A stretch of 64,000 nt of DNA from positions 38,001,001 through 38,065,000 of the forward strand of contig NC_037090.1 of the NCBI RefSeq assembly GCF_002994745.2, written 5' to 3'. This DNA comes from Rosa chinensis (taxonomy: Eukaryota; Streptophyta; Magnoliopsida; Rosales; Rosaceae). Made by a program: the position numbers and the translations under genes. Numbering within the stretch: position 1 is the first letter of the stretch; every line of letters begins with the position of its first letter. Below the pieces are notes generated by a model that was given only the letters and a program-made list of their open reading frames with translations, made no database searches and was not told the origin of the DNA. Shown here piece by piece: positions 32,798-43,153 of the stretch.

Positions 32798-35700
32798 GGA
32801 AAACCATGAAACAAAACAGTACTGAAGTCTATTTTAAAAGATGCACAGACTAGTACTTTAACTACTTTAATCATGAAGCGTGTATAAATGTTCAGTGGCT
32901 AGCACGTTCTATTAGAATTATAAGACATATAGGCATCAAGATATCTTTAATTAAGCAATAGACTAGTACTACAACCAACTAGTGAGCCTTTAGATAACGT
33001 ACAAAAACTGCATATAGATATAAAAGTATAAAAAGGTTTTGTGTCCTTACTAAAGCCATGGCTCTGATACCAATTTGTAGGACCAAATGATGTAAAGAAA
33101 ACAAAAGCAATACATCAAAAGAACACAAAAAACAATAGCCACAGAATATAAATCTCATAGTGGGTCATTATGATTACCATTGTTTAGAGGTTCAATATAT
33201 TGTCCAGCAGCCATTTCTCTGGTCTTCAGTAACAAAAATCCCAGCAACAGCTTTTGTTTTCTTTACATCATTTGGTCCTACAGTAATGACCCAGGAAGAA
33301 ATCCAGAGTTGGGGGAAAGATGGACAATAGTTAGGGGAAGGAGTACAGTGAGTGAAAGTGGAGGGGAAGGAAGATGATACAGGAAGGGGAGGGGAGCTGC
33401 GAGGGCTGTGGAAGGGAAGGAGGGGAAGAGAAAGAGACTGTACCTCTATGGCTCTACGCCTCTACCTAATCTTGGACAGTTGCTTTTCTTTGTTTTCTAT
33501 ACACGGTGTCTCTTTTCCCAAAAAAAAAAAAATTTAAAAAAATATAGTTCTGTGATACCAGTTTGGTCAGCATAAACCATTTTACTATGCCTACGATACC
33601 AGTTTGGTCCTCCATCACCCATCCTAACAATTGATTGTGCAATGAAATTTAGCTTCACTCCAGCACTATGCACCATGAGCACCACCTCTTTGGTCCATCT
33701 AAATACTGCAGAAGCTAAATTAGAAAAGGCAAAACTGACTGTTCAAGCTTTCTTTCGAAGTGGGTTCCTGGGGCACAATCTTGTGTAATGACTTGGGGAA
33801 AGTTAATATTCTTTAGTTATTGCTTAATCGGTTGTAGGAAAATAAAATCTTGCCAGATAGTCTGGGGTGCTACGTATCCATATTGTGCATTGACTGTGCT
33901 TTAAGATGCGAATCTCTAGTAACCTAATATGTGATATACCTCTTATTGGAACATTATTGAACATTTGTATACTCGATCAGTTGAACTCTGCAGATGTTGC
34001 GGAGTTTTAGCATTTGTCATGTTTTGTTAAGGTGTTTTAAATTCTTTCTTCCTTTCAAGTATCGTCGTTCCAATGCTTGAAGCCTTGAAGAGGTTATTGA
34101 TGTGGTCCCCACTGAGAAGCTTGCTGTCCGTTTCCACGACACTTACGGCCAAGCTCTTCCAAATATACTAGTATCTCTTCAGGTAACCACGCTCTGCATC
34201 TTGATTTTAGCATGGAATCTTTTACCCTATGTGAGTAATGGCAATTTCTAACATGAATCGGACCATCACAATTAACCTACTGTAGAGAGTTTTGTTTGCA
34301 TGACTATTCCTGTCTAACCTAGAAAAATCATGTTCACTTCGTAAATGTGGCAACTCATGAATCTGAAACAGAGTTCTTGTAAGTAAGATTTTGAGACTTT
34401 ATGATTGATTGCATTCATCTCAACTAAGAAACATTTATACTAGGTCATGACAAGTGCAATGGCCTAACCGAGCCTAACTTATAAATATAGGAAAGTGAAA
34501 AGGGCATTGATGGGTATAAACTTATTTAAAAGTCATGTCATTTTGAATCAATAGCGCATAATGCTGCTTGTGAATCCCCTTTGTGAAGAAAGAAGTCAAA
34601 GATCCTCTCTAAAATGACATGAATTTATACGTTCCATAGTTCTATTGGTGGGCTTGCATACACTCCACTACCTCTCATGACTATAGCGTGTTTTGTACAA
34701 ATTCAGGTCCAAAAAAATGTGACGGCTGTATTACAGGTTGTACGTTCATTTATTATTATAAGAAAAATTATGACATATTTTTGCAGATTAAAAATCTTCA
34801 ATTGTAAAGGAGATGGCTGAGTATTCACTGATTGAAGTTGGACATTAATGAATTGACCTAACTGATGTACGTGCTGTTTTTGTTTGTTTATCCCTGATGC
34901 TGAAGACCTTATTGATTGTTTTATGATCACAATTTATAAGCTACGTACAGAATGCCTGGTAAACTACTAATGGAAGAATGTCTGACAGATTGGAATCGAG
35001 TATATCATTAATGTTTTTCTTTGCCGTCAAATTCTTTCTGTGAATACCCAAAGGAAAAACTATCGTGGTTCTGATTGCCAAAAAATGAGCCAACTTGCTA
35101 TGTTTGTCAATCCTAATCCTGGCTAAATTCATAAGTGACTTCAAGTTGTTTCTCTTGGTTTCCTAAATGAGCAAACTGAATATGTTATGTTTTGTATGAC
35201 TCATAAAATTTTTGCCAAGCTGATTGCAGTTGGCAACTTCCTTCCTTGCATTTCAAGTCTTTGTTTGTTTGAATTGAATGTCTGTTTTTGATGTGTCATC
35301 GTGTTCTATTTTTCTTTGTTTTTTTTCTCTCTTTTTTGAAATGTAATACATAGGAGAATTCTTGGATACCTTGGTGTTTGTCATACCCTCATTTTGTTAA
35401 ATATTTTGGACCATTGGATTAGTAATATATCCAATGGTTCAAAATATTTAACAAATTGGTAACTTGTTTAGCCCTTAGCCTTTCTAATTTTTTTGGTAAC
35501 ACAAACTACTAATTGAATTGAAAACAATAAAGATAGTGAAAACAATAAAGCCAATTAATGTTTGATTATCAATTGACAATTCACAATTATGATTTTTCCT
35601 TTTTCAAAAAAAATTAAAAGAACCTTCTATCCTAGGTTCACCGAATTACTTTTAGTTAAATAGTCTATATTACTAATTAATTTTATTATTAGTGAATTAA

Positions 35701-36179
35701 TGCTTGATTAATGCTTGTTATTAATGGACAATTAATTACACAATTGAAAATTACGGTTTTTCCTTATTAAAAGCAAAAACCTTCTAACCTAAGTTCTCAA
35801 AATTAGTATTAGTTAAGTAATCTTTATTACCAATTAATTATATCATTAGTAGTTTCCTTAACCAAATATAATTCTTTTTACATGCATTTAATGACAACAA
35901 TTAGTGTAAAAATAAATAATATTTGTTTTAAATGTAGTCAAATGAGAACCTACTTTAGGACTTATTTACTCAAATGAGAATCTACTTCACTCTAATGAGA
36001 ACCTATTACAATTACCACTTTTAGGACTTAATTACTCAAATGAGAACCTACTTTTCTCTAACGAAGACCTTATTTACTTTAATGCGGATTTTTTTTCTAA
36101 TTACCACATGTGTCCTCAAAGTGGTTACATGAGTCCTCAAAGTGGTAAATATTATATAAAATGGAACATGTATGAATCT

Positions 36180-36690
36180 TTATGTTTTTATCATTAGTGA
36201 AATTATACTAAAATGACTGCACATTTTATCACAACCCACAACACTTGATGTAAAAGTGGTAACTTTTGTTCTATTTGTAGTAATTACTCCACCTAAACTA
36301 ATGTACAAATTTATAGACAATTTAACAAGTATGACAACAAATTTGTTGTCAGAGTGGTAAATTTTTATGTTTTTATCATTAATGAAATTATTACTACAAT
36401 GACTACACATTTTACCACAATCACAACAATTGATGTAAAAGCGGTAACTTTTGTCCTATTTATAGTAATTACTCAACCTAAACTAATGTACTAATTTATG
36501 GACAATTTAACAAGTGCAACAACAAATTTGTTGTCAAAGTGGTAAATCTTTATATTTTTATCATTAATGGAATAATTACTCAATGACTACATATTTTACC
36601 ATAACTCGCAACTATTGGTGTAAAAGCGGTAACTTTTGTTCTGATTGTAGTAATTACTTCAAAAAATATACCATTTACAAGATTACCAAC
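36180..36690. repeat. 184-bp tandem repeat
   Basis: Units starting TATGTTTTTATCATTA (36180, 36364) and TATATTTTTATCATTA (36548) recur every 184 bp, about 2.7 copies, each containing TTGATGTAAAAGNGGTAACT-like and ACAACAAATTTGTTGTC blocks. The latter is a near-perfect palindrome. Copies are moderately diverged. Confidence 0.8.
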
Positions 36691-36868
36691 CATTTTACAA
36701 TTCCTACAACATTTGTGTCGTGAAAATGGTAAAATTAAAATTAGACCAAAAGATATGTAACAACTTAGTATTGTAAGGAGCTTCTCCATTTGATAATCAA
36801 GGTTCTAAATTTGATAAAAGTTGTCCAAATATGATATTTACATCTTTGAGCACTTAATTACAATAACC

Positions 36869-37269
36869 AGATCCTATCCAGAGCGGAGCTCTGCTTTGAA
36901 AATTAACGTGTGAAGTTCGATTTTTTGGTCACTTTTCGGTCGCATATCCACATCTCAACCGTTCAGTCTTTAGGTACTAGTGTATAGATCGTCTCTGCAA
37001 ATTTTCAGCCAAAATGATGATCGTTAAGGCATTGATAACTGCCTTAAAGCTAGTACGGTTCAGGTTGACAGATTCAGTCCGTCCATTGGTTAAAGCGAGT
37101 TAGATACCTTAACTATCATCAATTTGGCTGAAAATTTGCAGAGATGATCTATACACTAGTACCTAAAAACTGAACGGTCGAGATGTGGATATGCGACCGA
37201 AAAGTGACCAAAAACTCAAACTTCACACGTTAATTTCAAAGCGGAGCTCCGCTCTGGATCGGATCTGAT
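36869..37269. mobile_element. Mutator-type foldback MITE (GATCC ends)
   Basis: 401 bp with very long inverted arms (about 145 bp): the left arm starts AGATCCTATCCAGAGCGGAG, the right arm on the minus strand reads AGATCCGATCCAGAGCGGAG after three extra bases. It is flanked by a perfect 9-bp duplication ACAATAACC (36860-36868, 37270-37278). It is nested in the 2.2-kb element. The arm word GAAAATTTGCAGA recurs in the related MITEs near 40750 and 50406. Confidence 0.88.
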
Positions 37270-38701
37270 ACAATAACCACAACAACTATTGTCATAAGTC
37301 GTAATTGTAGTTCAACTATGTGTAATTTATTATTTTGACAATACTTGTTACACAATTTTTAACAATGTTACATATCAAGAAATAGTGTATTGTTAATATG
37401 GTAAATTTTATTTTTTAAAATGACACATGTCGATATTTAATTGGGTAACCTGTTGACCAGTTCAGTAGGTTTCCACTATATTAATTTACTAAAAGTAAAA
37501 AAAATAAGGATATGGCAAACACCAAGGTACCCAAGACGACCCCGTAATACATGATAGTAAGAATAACAAGTTTTGATCTTAAATTTCAGGTTATTTTCCT
37601 AAGACTGTAGAATGAAATAACATTTTTTCATGTTGGCAGATGGGCATCAGCACAGTGGATTCATTAGTCTCTGGTCTTGGGGGTTGTCCATATGCTAAAG
37701 GTGCTTCTGGCAATGTTGCCACCGAGGATGTTGTGTACATGCTTAATGGACTTGGAGTGAACACCAACATAGATCTTCAAAAGCTCATGTTGGCTGGGGA
37801 CTTTATCTGCAAGCACTTGGGGGCGCTCATCTGGTTCAAAGGCAGCGGTTGCCCTGACTGAAGCTCACAGCTCATGCCTTTAAGCTATAAGGTTCCCACA
37901 GTATCTGTTAGCTCCCTGTATTCGGTTAGTGATAAGTAGAAAGCTCCAATTTGGTGGAAATGACGAGCTAATTATTTGGTGGAAATGACGAGCTAATTAG
38001 TTGGCCAAATAACTCTCAGGTGCACTGGCTGAAAAGTGGGGTGATAAGTTTAAGGTGTTCTGGTAAATGGTAATGCTTGACGTCAAATGTACACTGGTGC
38101 AAAGAGAGGTGATTCAAATCTGAAAATCGAAGAGGGGATCCCAGTACTCATGTGAAATTGTTAGGAAGGATGCTGTAAGATTGAACAAAGAAAGTCAGAA
38201 GATTTCCCTTTATTATTTTCTTAGGGATCTCTTTGTTAAAGATGCTTAGTAATTACTATATGTTCCCCTCAATTTCGAATAGAGAAAACTTCTCCAGGTT
38301 TATGGGGTGAATGTAGGTAGTTTTTTATTTTTTATTTTTTTATTTTTCAGGGAACTTTCACAGGCAGTTTGTCTTGCTTAACAAGCAAATCCACAGACCA
38401 TCAATTGTAGAAACACAAATAGGAAGAGTCTCACTCCTATTTGCTTAACAATCAATACAATAACCATCAAAGCGTGGTTAAATATGAAGAAGTTCCTGCA
38501 CAGTAGCTGCAAGAAGGTATGAATGAAGAAGAAAATTAAAGGGGCCGTGACCACTGACCCAATTTTAGCCCAAAAATTGCCCACTTACTCCACCAAGAGT
38601 TTTTTAATCCCATTTACCCAATCTAACAGTATTTGACAGTATTGCCCTCATTTTAATTAACAAATTACACTCATATCTCTCTCTCTCTCCTCCCCCTCAT
38701 C

Positions 38702-38705
<4 letters not shown>

Positions 38706-38762
<57 letters not shown>
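38706..38762. repeat. CT microsatellite
   Basis: An uninterrupted (TC)n tract of about 57 bp, followed by a CCACC-rich segment. Confidence 0.95.
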
Positions 38763-38763
<1 letters not shown>

Positions 38764-38869
38764 AGCCACCACACCCACCACACCCACCACTCCACCGTCG
38801 ATGTCGGCCTCCACCGCCGCCGCTCTGGAGGCCATCCAACTCCACGATCCCAGCCCCTCTGGGCTTTGT

Positions 38870-39065
38870 CAGTTTTGTTTGTCAGATGTCCGGGAAGCTC
38901 TCCACGCAGGAATCGGGTCTGGACTTCGCCGGTTTTGTTCGTCAGAAGTCCGGGAAGCTCTGAAGCTCCACGCCTGAATCAGGTCTGGGCTTCGCCGGTT
39001 TTGTTTATCAGAAGTCCGAGAAGCTCCGAAGCTCCATGCCGGAATCAGGTCTGGGCTTCGCTTGC
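38870..39065. repeat. about 60-63-bp tandem repeat, three copies
   Basis: CAGAAGTCCGGGAAGCTC-type words occur at about 38882, 38942 and 39008, each followed by a GAATCNGGTCTGG block and CTTCGC. The array stays open in one plus frame (38866-39132) as repeated VLFVRSPGSSEAP-like units, but I see no sign that this is a real protein. Confidence 0.7.
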
Positions 39066-39091
39066 AGGTCTCGGACGACGTCAAAATGGTG

Positions 39092-39842
39092 GTCTATTAG
39101 GGGGCAATAGACAGATTATTGCCCCCCAATAATTTCTTAACTGTGGTTAATTAATCACTGAAATTAGAGTTTTAATAAGTCTTATGTTGTTTTGAGTTTA
39201 TTAAAGTACAATAATCTGTCAATGATAGAAACTGGTGATTTTTGGGGTGGTCTATTGGGAGGCAATAGACAGATTATTGCCCCGCAATAATGTCTTAACT
39301 GTGGTTCATTTATTACAGGTCATTTCAACAAAATGCTGCTAGATTCATTAACCAAAATAATTAGGTTTATTGGGGGGTCATAAAAAGTTTATTGCCCCCA
39401 ATAATTTTTTAATAGATGGTCAGAAGTAACTCAGTTTGGTTTTAAATTAGTTTACAAAAGTACAGGTATTCAAATTCAACACGGGTGAATTTAATTAAGT
39501 CCCCAAACAATCAGGTTATGAACGCCCATTTTGCCACAACGAATTGGCTTCTTTTTTTCACACTCTCCACTTGACTTGAACCGCTTCACCATAGGCCTCC
39601 CGGGTGGCCTCTTAACAAGAATAAATGCACCTAACAACAAAAGGATCACCCATATTCATGATGCAAAAAATAACAAAACAAATATATGATTGCCCCGCAA
39701 TAAACAGATTATTGCCCCCCAATAATATATCAGAAATACCAAAACACATTAGAAGTAGTCTTTAAACACAAAGGAAAATATCACTGAACACAATTATAGA
39801 GACTTTATAACAATTACGACACATTATTGCCCCCCAATAATC
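39092..39842. repeat. five dispersed GGGG/CCCC palindrome boxes
   Basis: Paired words TATTGGGGGGCAATA and TTATTGCCCCCCAATAA (with variants) stand at about 39093-39132, 39250-39290, 39366-39405, 39689-39726 and 39823-39841. The first four are inverted pairs separated by a CAGA-type spacer; the last is a single half. The surrounding DNA is AT-rich. Confidence 0.8.
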
Positions 39843-40059
39843 TCAACTCCGGTTGACGATTTTGCCCACAATTCCAGTCATTTTGCAACAATTCCGGTTG
39901 ACCATTTGCCTTCACACTAATTTGACTCTAATTGCAACGACTCTGGTTGCAGCCCAGGGCCAGAGATACAATCAAGTTGCGATTTCCGTGATGATCGGTA
40001 CTCGGCGAGAGAGACATAAGTAAATCGAAGACGTACCCGATTCTACTGGCGGTCGTCGA

Positions 40060-40134
40060 TTCCTTCAGAAGGTCCAACCCGGCCTCGCCGAGCTTCTCAG
40101 CGACGAGGACCGTCGGCTTGGCATTGGGTCTGGC
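40060..40134 (-). pseudogene. captured D-3-phosphoglycerate dehydrogenase fragment
   Basis: The minus-strand frame starting at 40194 contains ARPNAKPTVLVAEKLGEAGL followed by DLLKE. This is the start of the mature plastid phosphoglycerate dehydrogenase (first step of the phosphorylated serine pathway), just after the transit peptide. Then the similarity stops abruptly at STTASRIGY. The catalytic and NAD-binding domains are absent. The frame is open through the fragment. It lies inside the Pack-MULE, so it is a captured piece. Confidence 0.8.
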
Positions 40135-40511
40135 CGCGAAGAGCACGACGACGAGTTTAGGCGCGGCAATGGCGAGAGCCGGCGTCGTGGGCAACCTGCT
40201 GGAGGGATGGAGAGAGGGAGGGAGAGATCCGACGTCGTCTAGAGAGAGAGACAGAGATAGATAGAGAAATTGGTGAGGGCAAAACAGTCCAAAAATATGA
40301 AGAAAACAAGTCCAACTCTTAGAGTTTTGGGTAAGTGGGGTTTAAAAATAAAAATTGTTGTGTAAGTGGGCAATCTCTTAGAGTGTTTGGGTAAATGGGG
40401 TTAATTAACCCCAAAATTAGGTAAATGATCATTTCCCCAAAATTGAACTTTCACATATTAACGACAAAATAACATTTAAAAACCGTTTTTTTTTTTTTTG
40501 GTTTTTTGGGA

Positions 40512-40868
40512 AAGGCTCTAATAATGAGGACTTTATAATCAGAAGTTGTGAGAATCACTTTTTAATTACATTTTGGCAAATCAACCATTAGATGTTTAGG
40601 TATGAGTGAGTACATCACTTCTGAAAAATTTTGTCCAAATTGCTAACATGTACTGAACTAGATCAAATTAACGGATGATTGAACCTTTCACGTTCTTAAA
40701 TAATAAATCAAGAGATTAAATGCCTTAACCATTTTTAATTTGGTTGAAAATTTGCAGAAATGATCTATTCATGAATATCCAAACATCTAACAGTTAATTT
40801 GCTTAAATGTGATTGAAAATTGGGTCTCATAATGTTGATAAGAAAGTTCTCATTTTTTATGGGGCTCT
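40512..40868. mobile_element. foldback MITE, related to Mutator-type arms
   Basis: The left part (AAAGGCTCTAATAATGAGG, 40513) is a degenerate inverted match of the right part, which on the minus strand reads AGAGCCCCATAAAAAATGAG. The right arm includes GAAAATTTGCAGAAATGATC (40746) and GATAAGAAAGTTCTCA. It ends at TGGGGCTCT, which doubles as the target duplication of the adjacent LINE. Confidence 0.55.
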
Positions 40869-40925
40869 TTTTATTATTATTTTTTTTTTTTGAGAAGAAA
40901 CGTCAATTTTACTGATGCGAAGAGA

Positions 40926-41695
40926 TTAAGTACATTCTTTAGAAATAATCTCATCTAGAAAGGGAGGTGTAGAAGGAAAAACAACATTGCAAGGCCTATT
41001 ACATAATGCGCAATGAGCAAGAGAATGAGCAGCAGTATTCCCTTCCCGGTACAAGTGTGAGAAAGTACTTCTAGGCAGCTGAGAAAAAAGAGCAAAAACA
41101 TCCTCATAAACAACCCGGAGCTGGATAAAAGAATCTTGGATAGAATGCATAGCTTTTATTAACAATAAGGAGTTCGATTTTAGACGAAATGGATCCAATC
41201 CCTTGTCTAGAACCAGCCTGCAAGCTACTCTACCAGCTAGTGACTCAACTTGAGCAGGAGAAAAAACCGAATCAAAGCTAAAAGCCATCCCACAAATAAA
41301 TAAACCATTTGCATCACGTACCATAATTCCTGCACCACCAGAATGAGAGTGCACATCAAAAGCTCCATCCATGCAAACACTGAACCAACCAACATGAGGC
41401 TTCTTCCAGGCATGCTTATTGTGTGGGACCTTGGGGGTGGAACATTTGCTTGAAGATAATTCGCATGCCAAACTTGAGCACTACGTAGGAGAGATTGAGG
41501 CTCACAATTTTTATTCTCCCAAACTCTATCATTCCTTGCTTTCCACAAAAAGTACAGCTTCACCAAAAGACGGCAAAACAATGATTGAGGTAATTTCTCC
41601 ATACAATATTGCAACCATTCCTTAAGAGAAGAGAAGGAGAAAAACCCAACATACTAGACAAGTGATGTGTCATCTGCTTTGCAATAGGACAATAA
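40926..41695 (-). pseudogene. LINE RNase H-like domain and linker
   Basis: The frame 41471-40926 holds the plant-LINE RNase H: WFSVCMDGAFDVHSHSGGAG (with the catalytic Asp), MVRDANGLFICGMAFSF, QVESLAGRVACRLVLDKGLD, HLYREGNTAAHSLAHCAL and a stop. An upstream overlapping frame (41614-41480) has LYFLWKARNDRVWENKNCEP, the usual linker. A frameshift separates the two. Confidence 0.85.
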
Positions 41696-42204
41696 CGAAA
41701 AATAGGGAAAATTTTAAGAATAGTACACCAACTAAAGCCCACTATACATTTGTGTACACGAAGTTACAAATTATGAATTTTGGTACATGAAATTTGAAGC
41801 CCGACCTACTATCTGTACACGACGTTAATGACACTGTTAACTCTTATGTCATAATTCATTTGTCAAAGGGTAATTTAGTACTCTCTCACTCTGACTCTTC
41901 TTTTTGGTCCAAAAAAAAAATCACCTCTCTCTCTCTCTCTCTGACCCTCTCACTCTCTTTCCAGTTTCCACATACCCAAAACATGTCTAATCGAAGAGAA
42001 CAACATGAAACAACAACAACCCAGAAGGAGCCATGACTTTAGATCTGCACAAACAACTACTTTATTCTGAAACATAATTCTAAAAAACACCTTCAGAATT
42101 GAGATACAGAGCTAGACACACGGACAAACTATTATAAAGCTATTACCATCAAGCTTTTCTTCTTCAAGCACCAGACTCCATTAAAGCTTCAAGACCTCGC
42201 TCAC

Positions 42205-42405
42205 TTGCAATTGCAAGGTTGCAGGTGCAGTTGACACACTTCCAGCCACCGGAGCCTCCCTCGGTAGCCACACCAGCCTCATGTAGTCCATAGTTCAGTT
42301 TCTGTGTTCCCACGACACCCATGACAAGAGTCTCTGAGGCTGAGCTCTACTCTGTGATGTCCAAATAGTTACCACAGCCTCCCCAACCACTGCCGAGAAA
42401 AAAAA
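42205..42405 (-). pseudogene. captured type 2 metallothionein fragment
   Basis: The minus strand reads GSGWGGCGNYLDITE (42405-42350), then, past a stop, ASETLVMGVVGTQKLNYG, then HEAGVATEGGSGGWKCVNCT and C (to about 42205). This follows plant type 2 metallothionein: the end of the N-terminal Cys domain (GCGGCGMYPD), the linker with ETLVMGVAP, and the C-terminal GCKCGSNCTC. Several metal-binding Cys are lost (W in place of C twice), so it cannot bind metal normally. Such proteins bind Zn and Cu in the cytosol. Confidence 0.75.
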
Positions 42406-42491
42406 AACAAAAAACCAAGAAGCCTACGCCTCTGTAAGAAGAAGAGGATGGAGATGTATAGACCCTGAACCAAACCCAGATCCCGAATCGA

Positions 42492-42905
42492 GTGATAAAC
42501 CAAACCATGTTTGATGGAAGAGAAGAAGATGAAACAATAACAACCCAGAACCTGAATCTAGAGATTCCAGATATCAACGTCGACATCCTGAAATGGCTGC
42601 TGGCGAAGTCTCTGGTTCGATTCAGTTGCATGTGTAAGCCATGGGGCTCTCTGCTCACAGATCCCAACTTCATCAAATCTCATCTGGAGCGAAACCAATC
42701 GTTATTCCAATCTAATCTCAAAACCAACACTCGGCTCAAATGAGGACACACCTCCTTATTTCATTGAGCATATTTTTCAGGCTACGGTGAATGGTGGGCT
42801 GTATTGGCTAGTTCAGGATCATCAAACAGCTAGGGTGTGATTCTGATGTTTGATTCAGCTGAGTACAAGTTCAGGGTGATTGCGCCGCCCCTGGATGAGT
42901 GTTCC
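42492..42905 (+). pseudogene. captured F-box / F-box-associated fragment
   Basis: The plus frame 42492-42743 contains ILKWLLAKSLVRFSCMCKPW and GSLLTDPNFIKSHLERNQ, the standard plant F-box core (LPVKSLLRF..VCKSW). Downstream, ATVNGGLYWLVQDHQTARV (42784-42840) and, after a frameshift, FDSAEYKFRVIAPPLDE (42848-42898) match an F-box-associated domain. The middle of the gene is deleted and stops are present. Normal family members are SCF ubiquitin ligase adaptors. Confidence 0.82.
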
Positions 42906-43061
42906 AGGAGCATAGCCTGGATTAGGCCTTTGAAGGTGAACACCGAGATTGGGATTAGATGTTTCAGCGAATAAGCTTGAGAATTGAAGGGTGTGGATTG
43001 ATGGTAATGGTTGGAATTGCAAAGGTGATCGGGATTGGGAGGGGAAGAGAGATGGGTGCCC

Positions 43062-43063
<2 letters not shown>

Positions 43064-43151
<88 letters not shown>
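43064..43151. repeat. AG microsatellite
   Basis: An uninterrupted (AG)n tract of 88 bp inside the Pack-MULE. Confidence 0.95.

Positions 43152-43153
<2 letters not shown>

Larger units (their letters stand above)
31518..33282 (+). mobile_element. internally inverted copia-type LTR element in HMGCL intron 5
   Basis: A complete insertion flanked by a perfect 5-bp duplication GTAAT (31513-31517, 33283-33287). It starts with an LTR (31518-32178, TGTTAG...CCTACA) and a tRNA-Met primer site (TTGGTATCAGAGC, 32181-32193), and ends with only the last 27-31 bases of the LTR. Between them lies an inverted repeat: arm 32000-32497 is the reverse complement of arm 32755-33255, with a 257-bp centre. The arms include the LTR end, primer site, leader and part of RNase H. 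The element therefore inserted as one rearranged molecule. Confidence 0.9.
35360..37536. mobile_element. 2.2-kb terminal-inverted-repeat element in HMGCL intron 6
   Basis: Left end TCTTGGATACCTTGGTGTTT (35360) and right end, read on the minus strand, TCTTGGGTACCTTGGTGTTT (37536) match over about 27 bp with a few changes. No clear target duplication was found. The inside is very AT-rich, has a 184-bp tandem repeat and a nested Mutator-type MITE, and encodes nothing recognisable. Superfamily unknown. Confidence 0.5.
27629..37861 (+). pseudogene. HMGCL: hydroxymethylglutaryl-CoA lyase locus, probably decayed
   Basis: Family role: splits HMG-CoA to acetoacetate and acetyl-CoA, the last step of leucine breakdown, in plant mitochondria. 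Exons: 27629-27724 (proposed, basic N-terminus), 27862-28044, 29641-29721, 29806-29969, 30538-30674, about 34060 or 34091 to 34182, and 37640-37861. Signature blocks are [78 protein letters not shown] and [20 protein letters not shown]. Defects: the invariant Arg of GPRDG (human R41) is Lys; the first His of HxHDTYG (human H233) is Arg (AVRFHD). Exon 6 has lost its normal acceptor register and gained an 8-bp duplication (CTTGAAGC CTTGAAGA), so in-frame reading needs a later acceptor at 34090. A run of five G at 37818-37822 shifts the C-terminus to [13 protein letters not shown]. Catalytic Cys (human C266) and Glu (E72) remain. It could still be transcribed. Confidence 0.85.
38541..40438. mobile_element. 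Pack-MULE carrying a PGDH fragment
   Basis: 1,898 bp between flanks AAAATTAAA (38532-38540) and AAAATTGAA (40439-40447), a 9-bp duplication with one change. The ends begin GGGGCCGTGACCACTGACC and, on the minus strand, GGGGAAATGATCATTTACC, and share further blocks (CCAATTTT, TTGCCCACTTAC, CCCATTTACCC). Inside are a CT microsatellite, a 63-bp tandem repeat, five GC-palindrome boxes and a phosphoglycerate dehydrogenase piece. No transposase. Confidence 0.78.

Noticed and set aside
33497..33685. Minus-strand frame with GDGGPNWYRRHSK in HMGCL intron 5
   Set aside because: No family recognised; short, and inside an intron next to a retrotransposon insertion.
38657..39132. Frames over the CT microsatellite and 63-bp repeats as genes
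   Set aside because: Low-complexity RERERE and repeat translations inside a Pack-MULE; no support.
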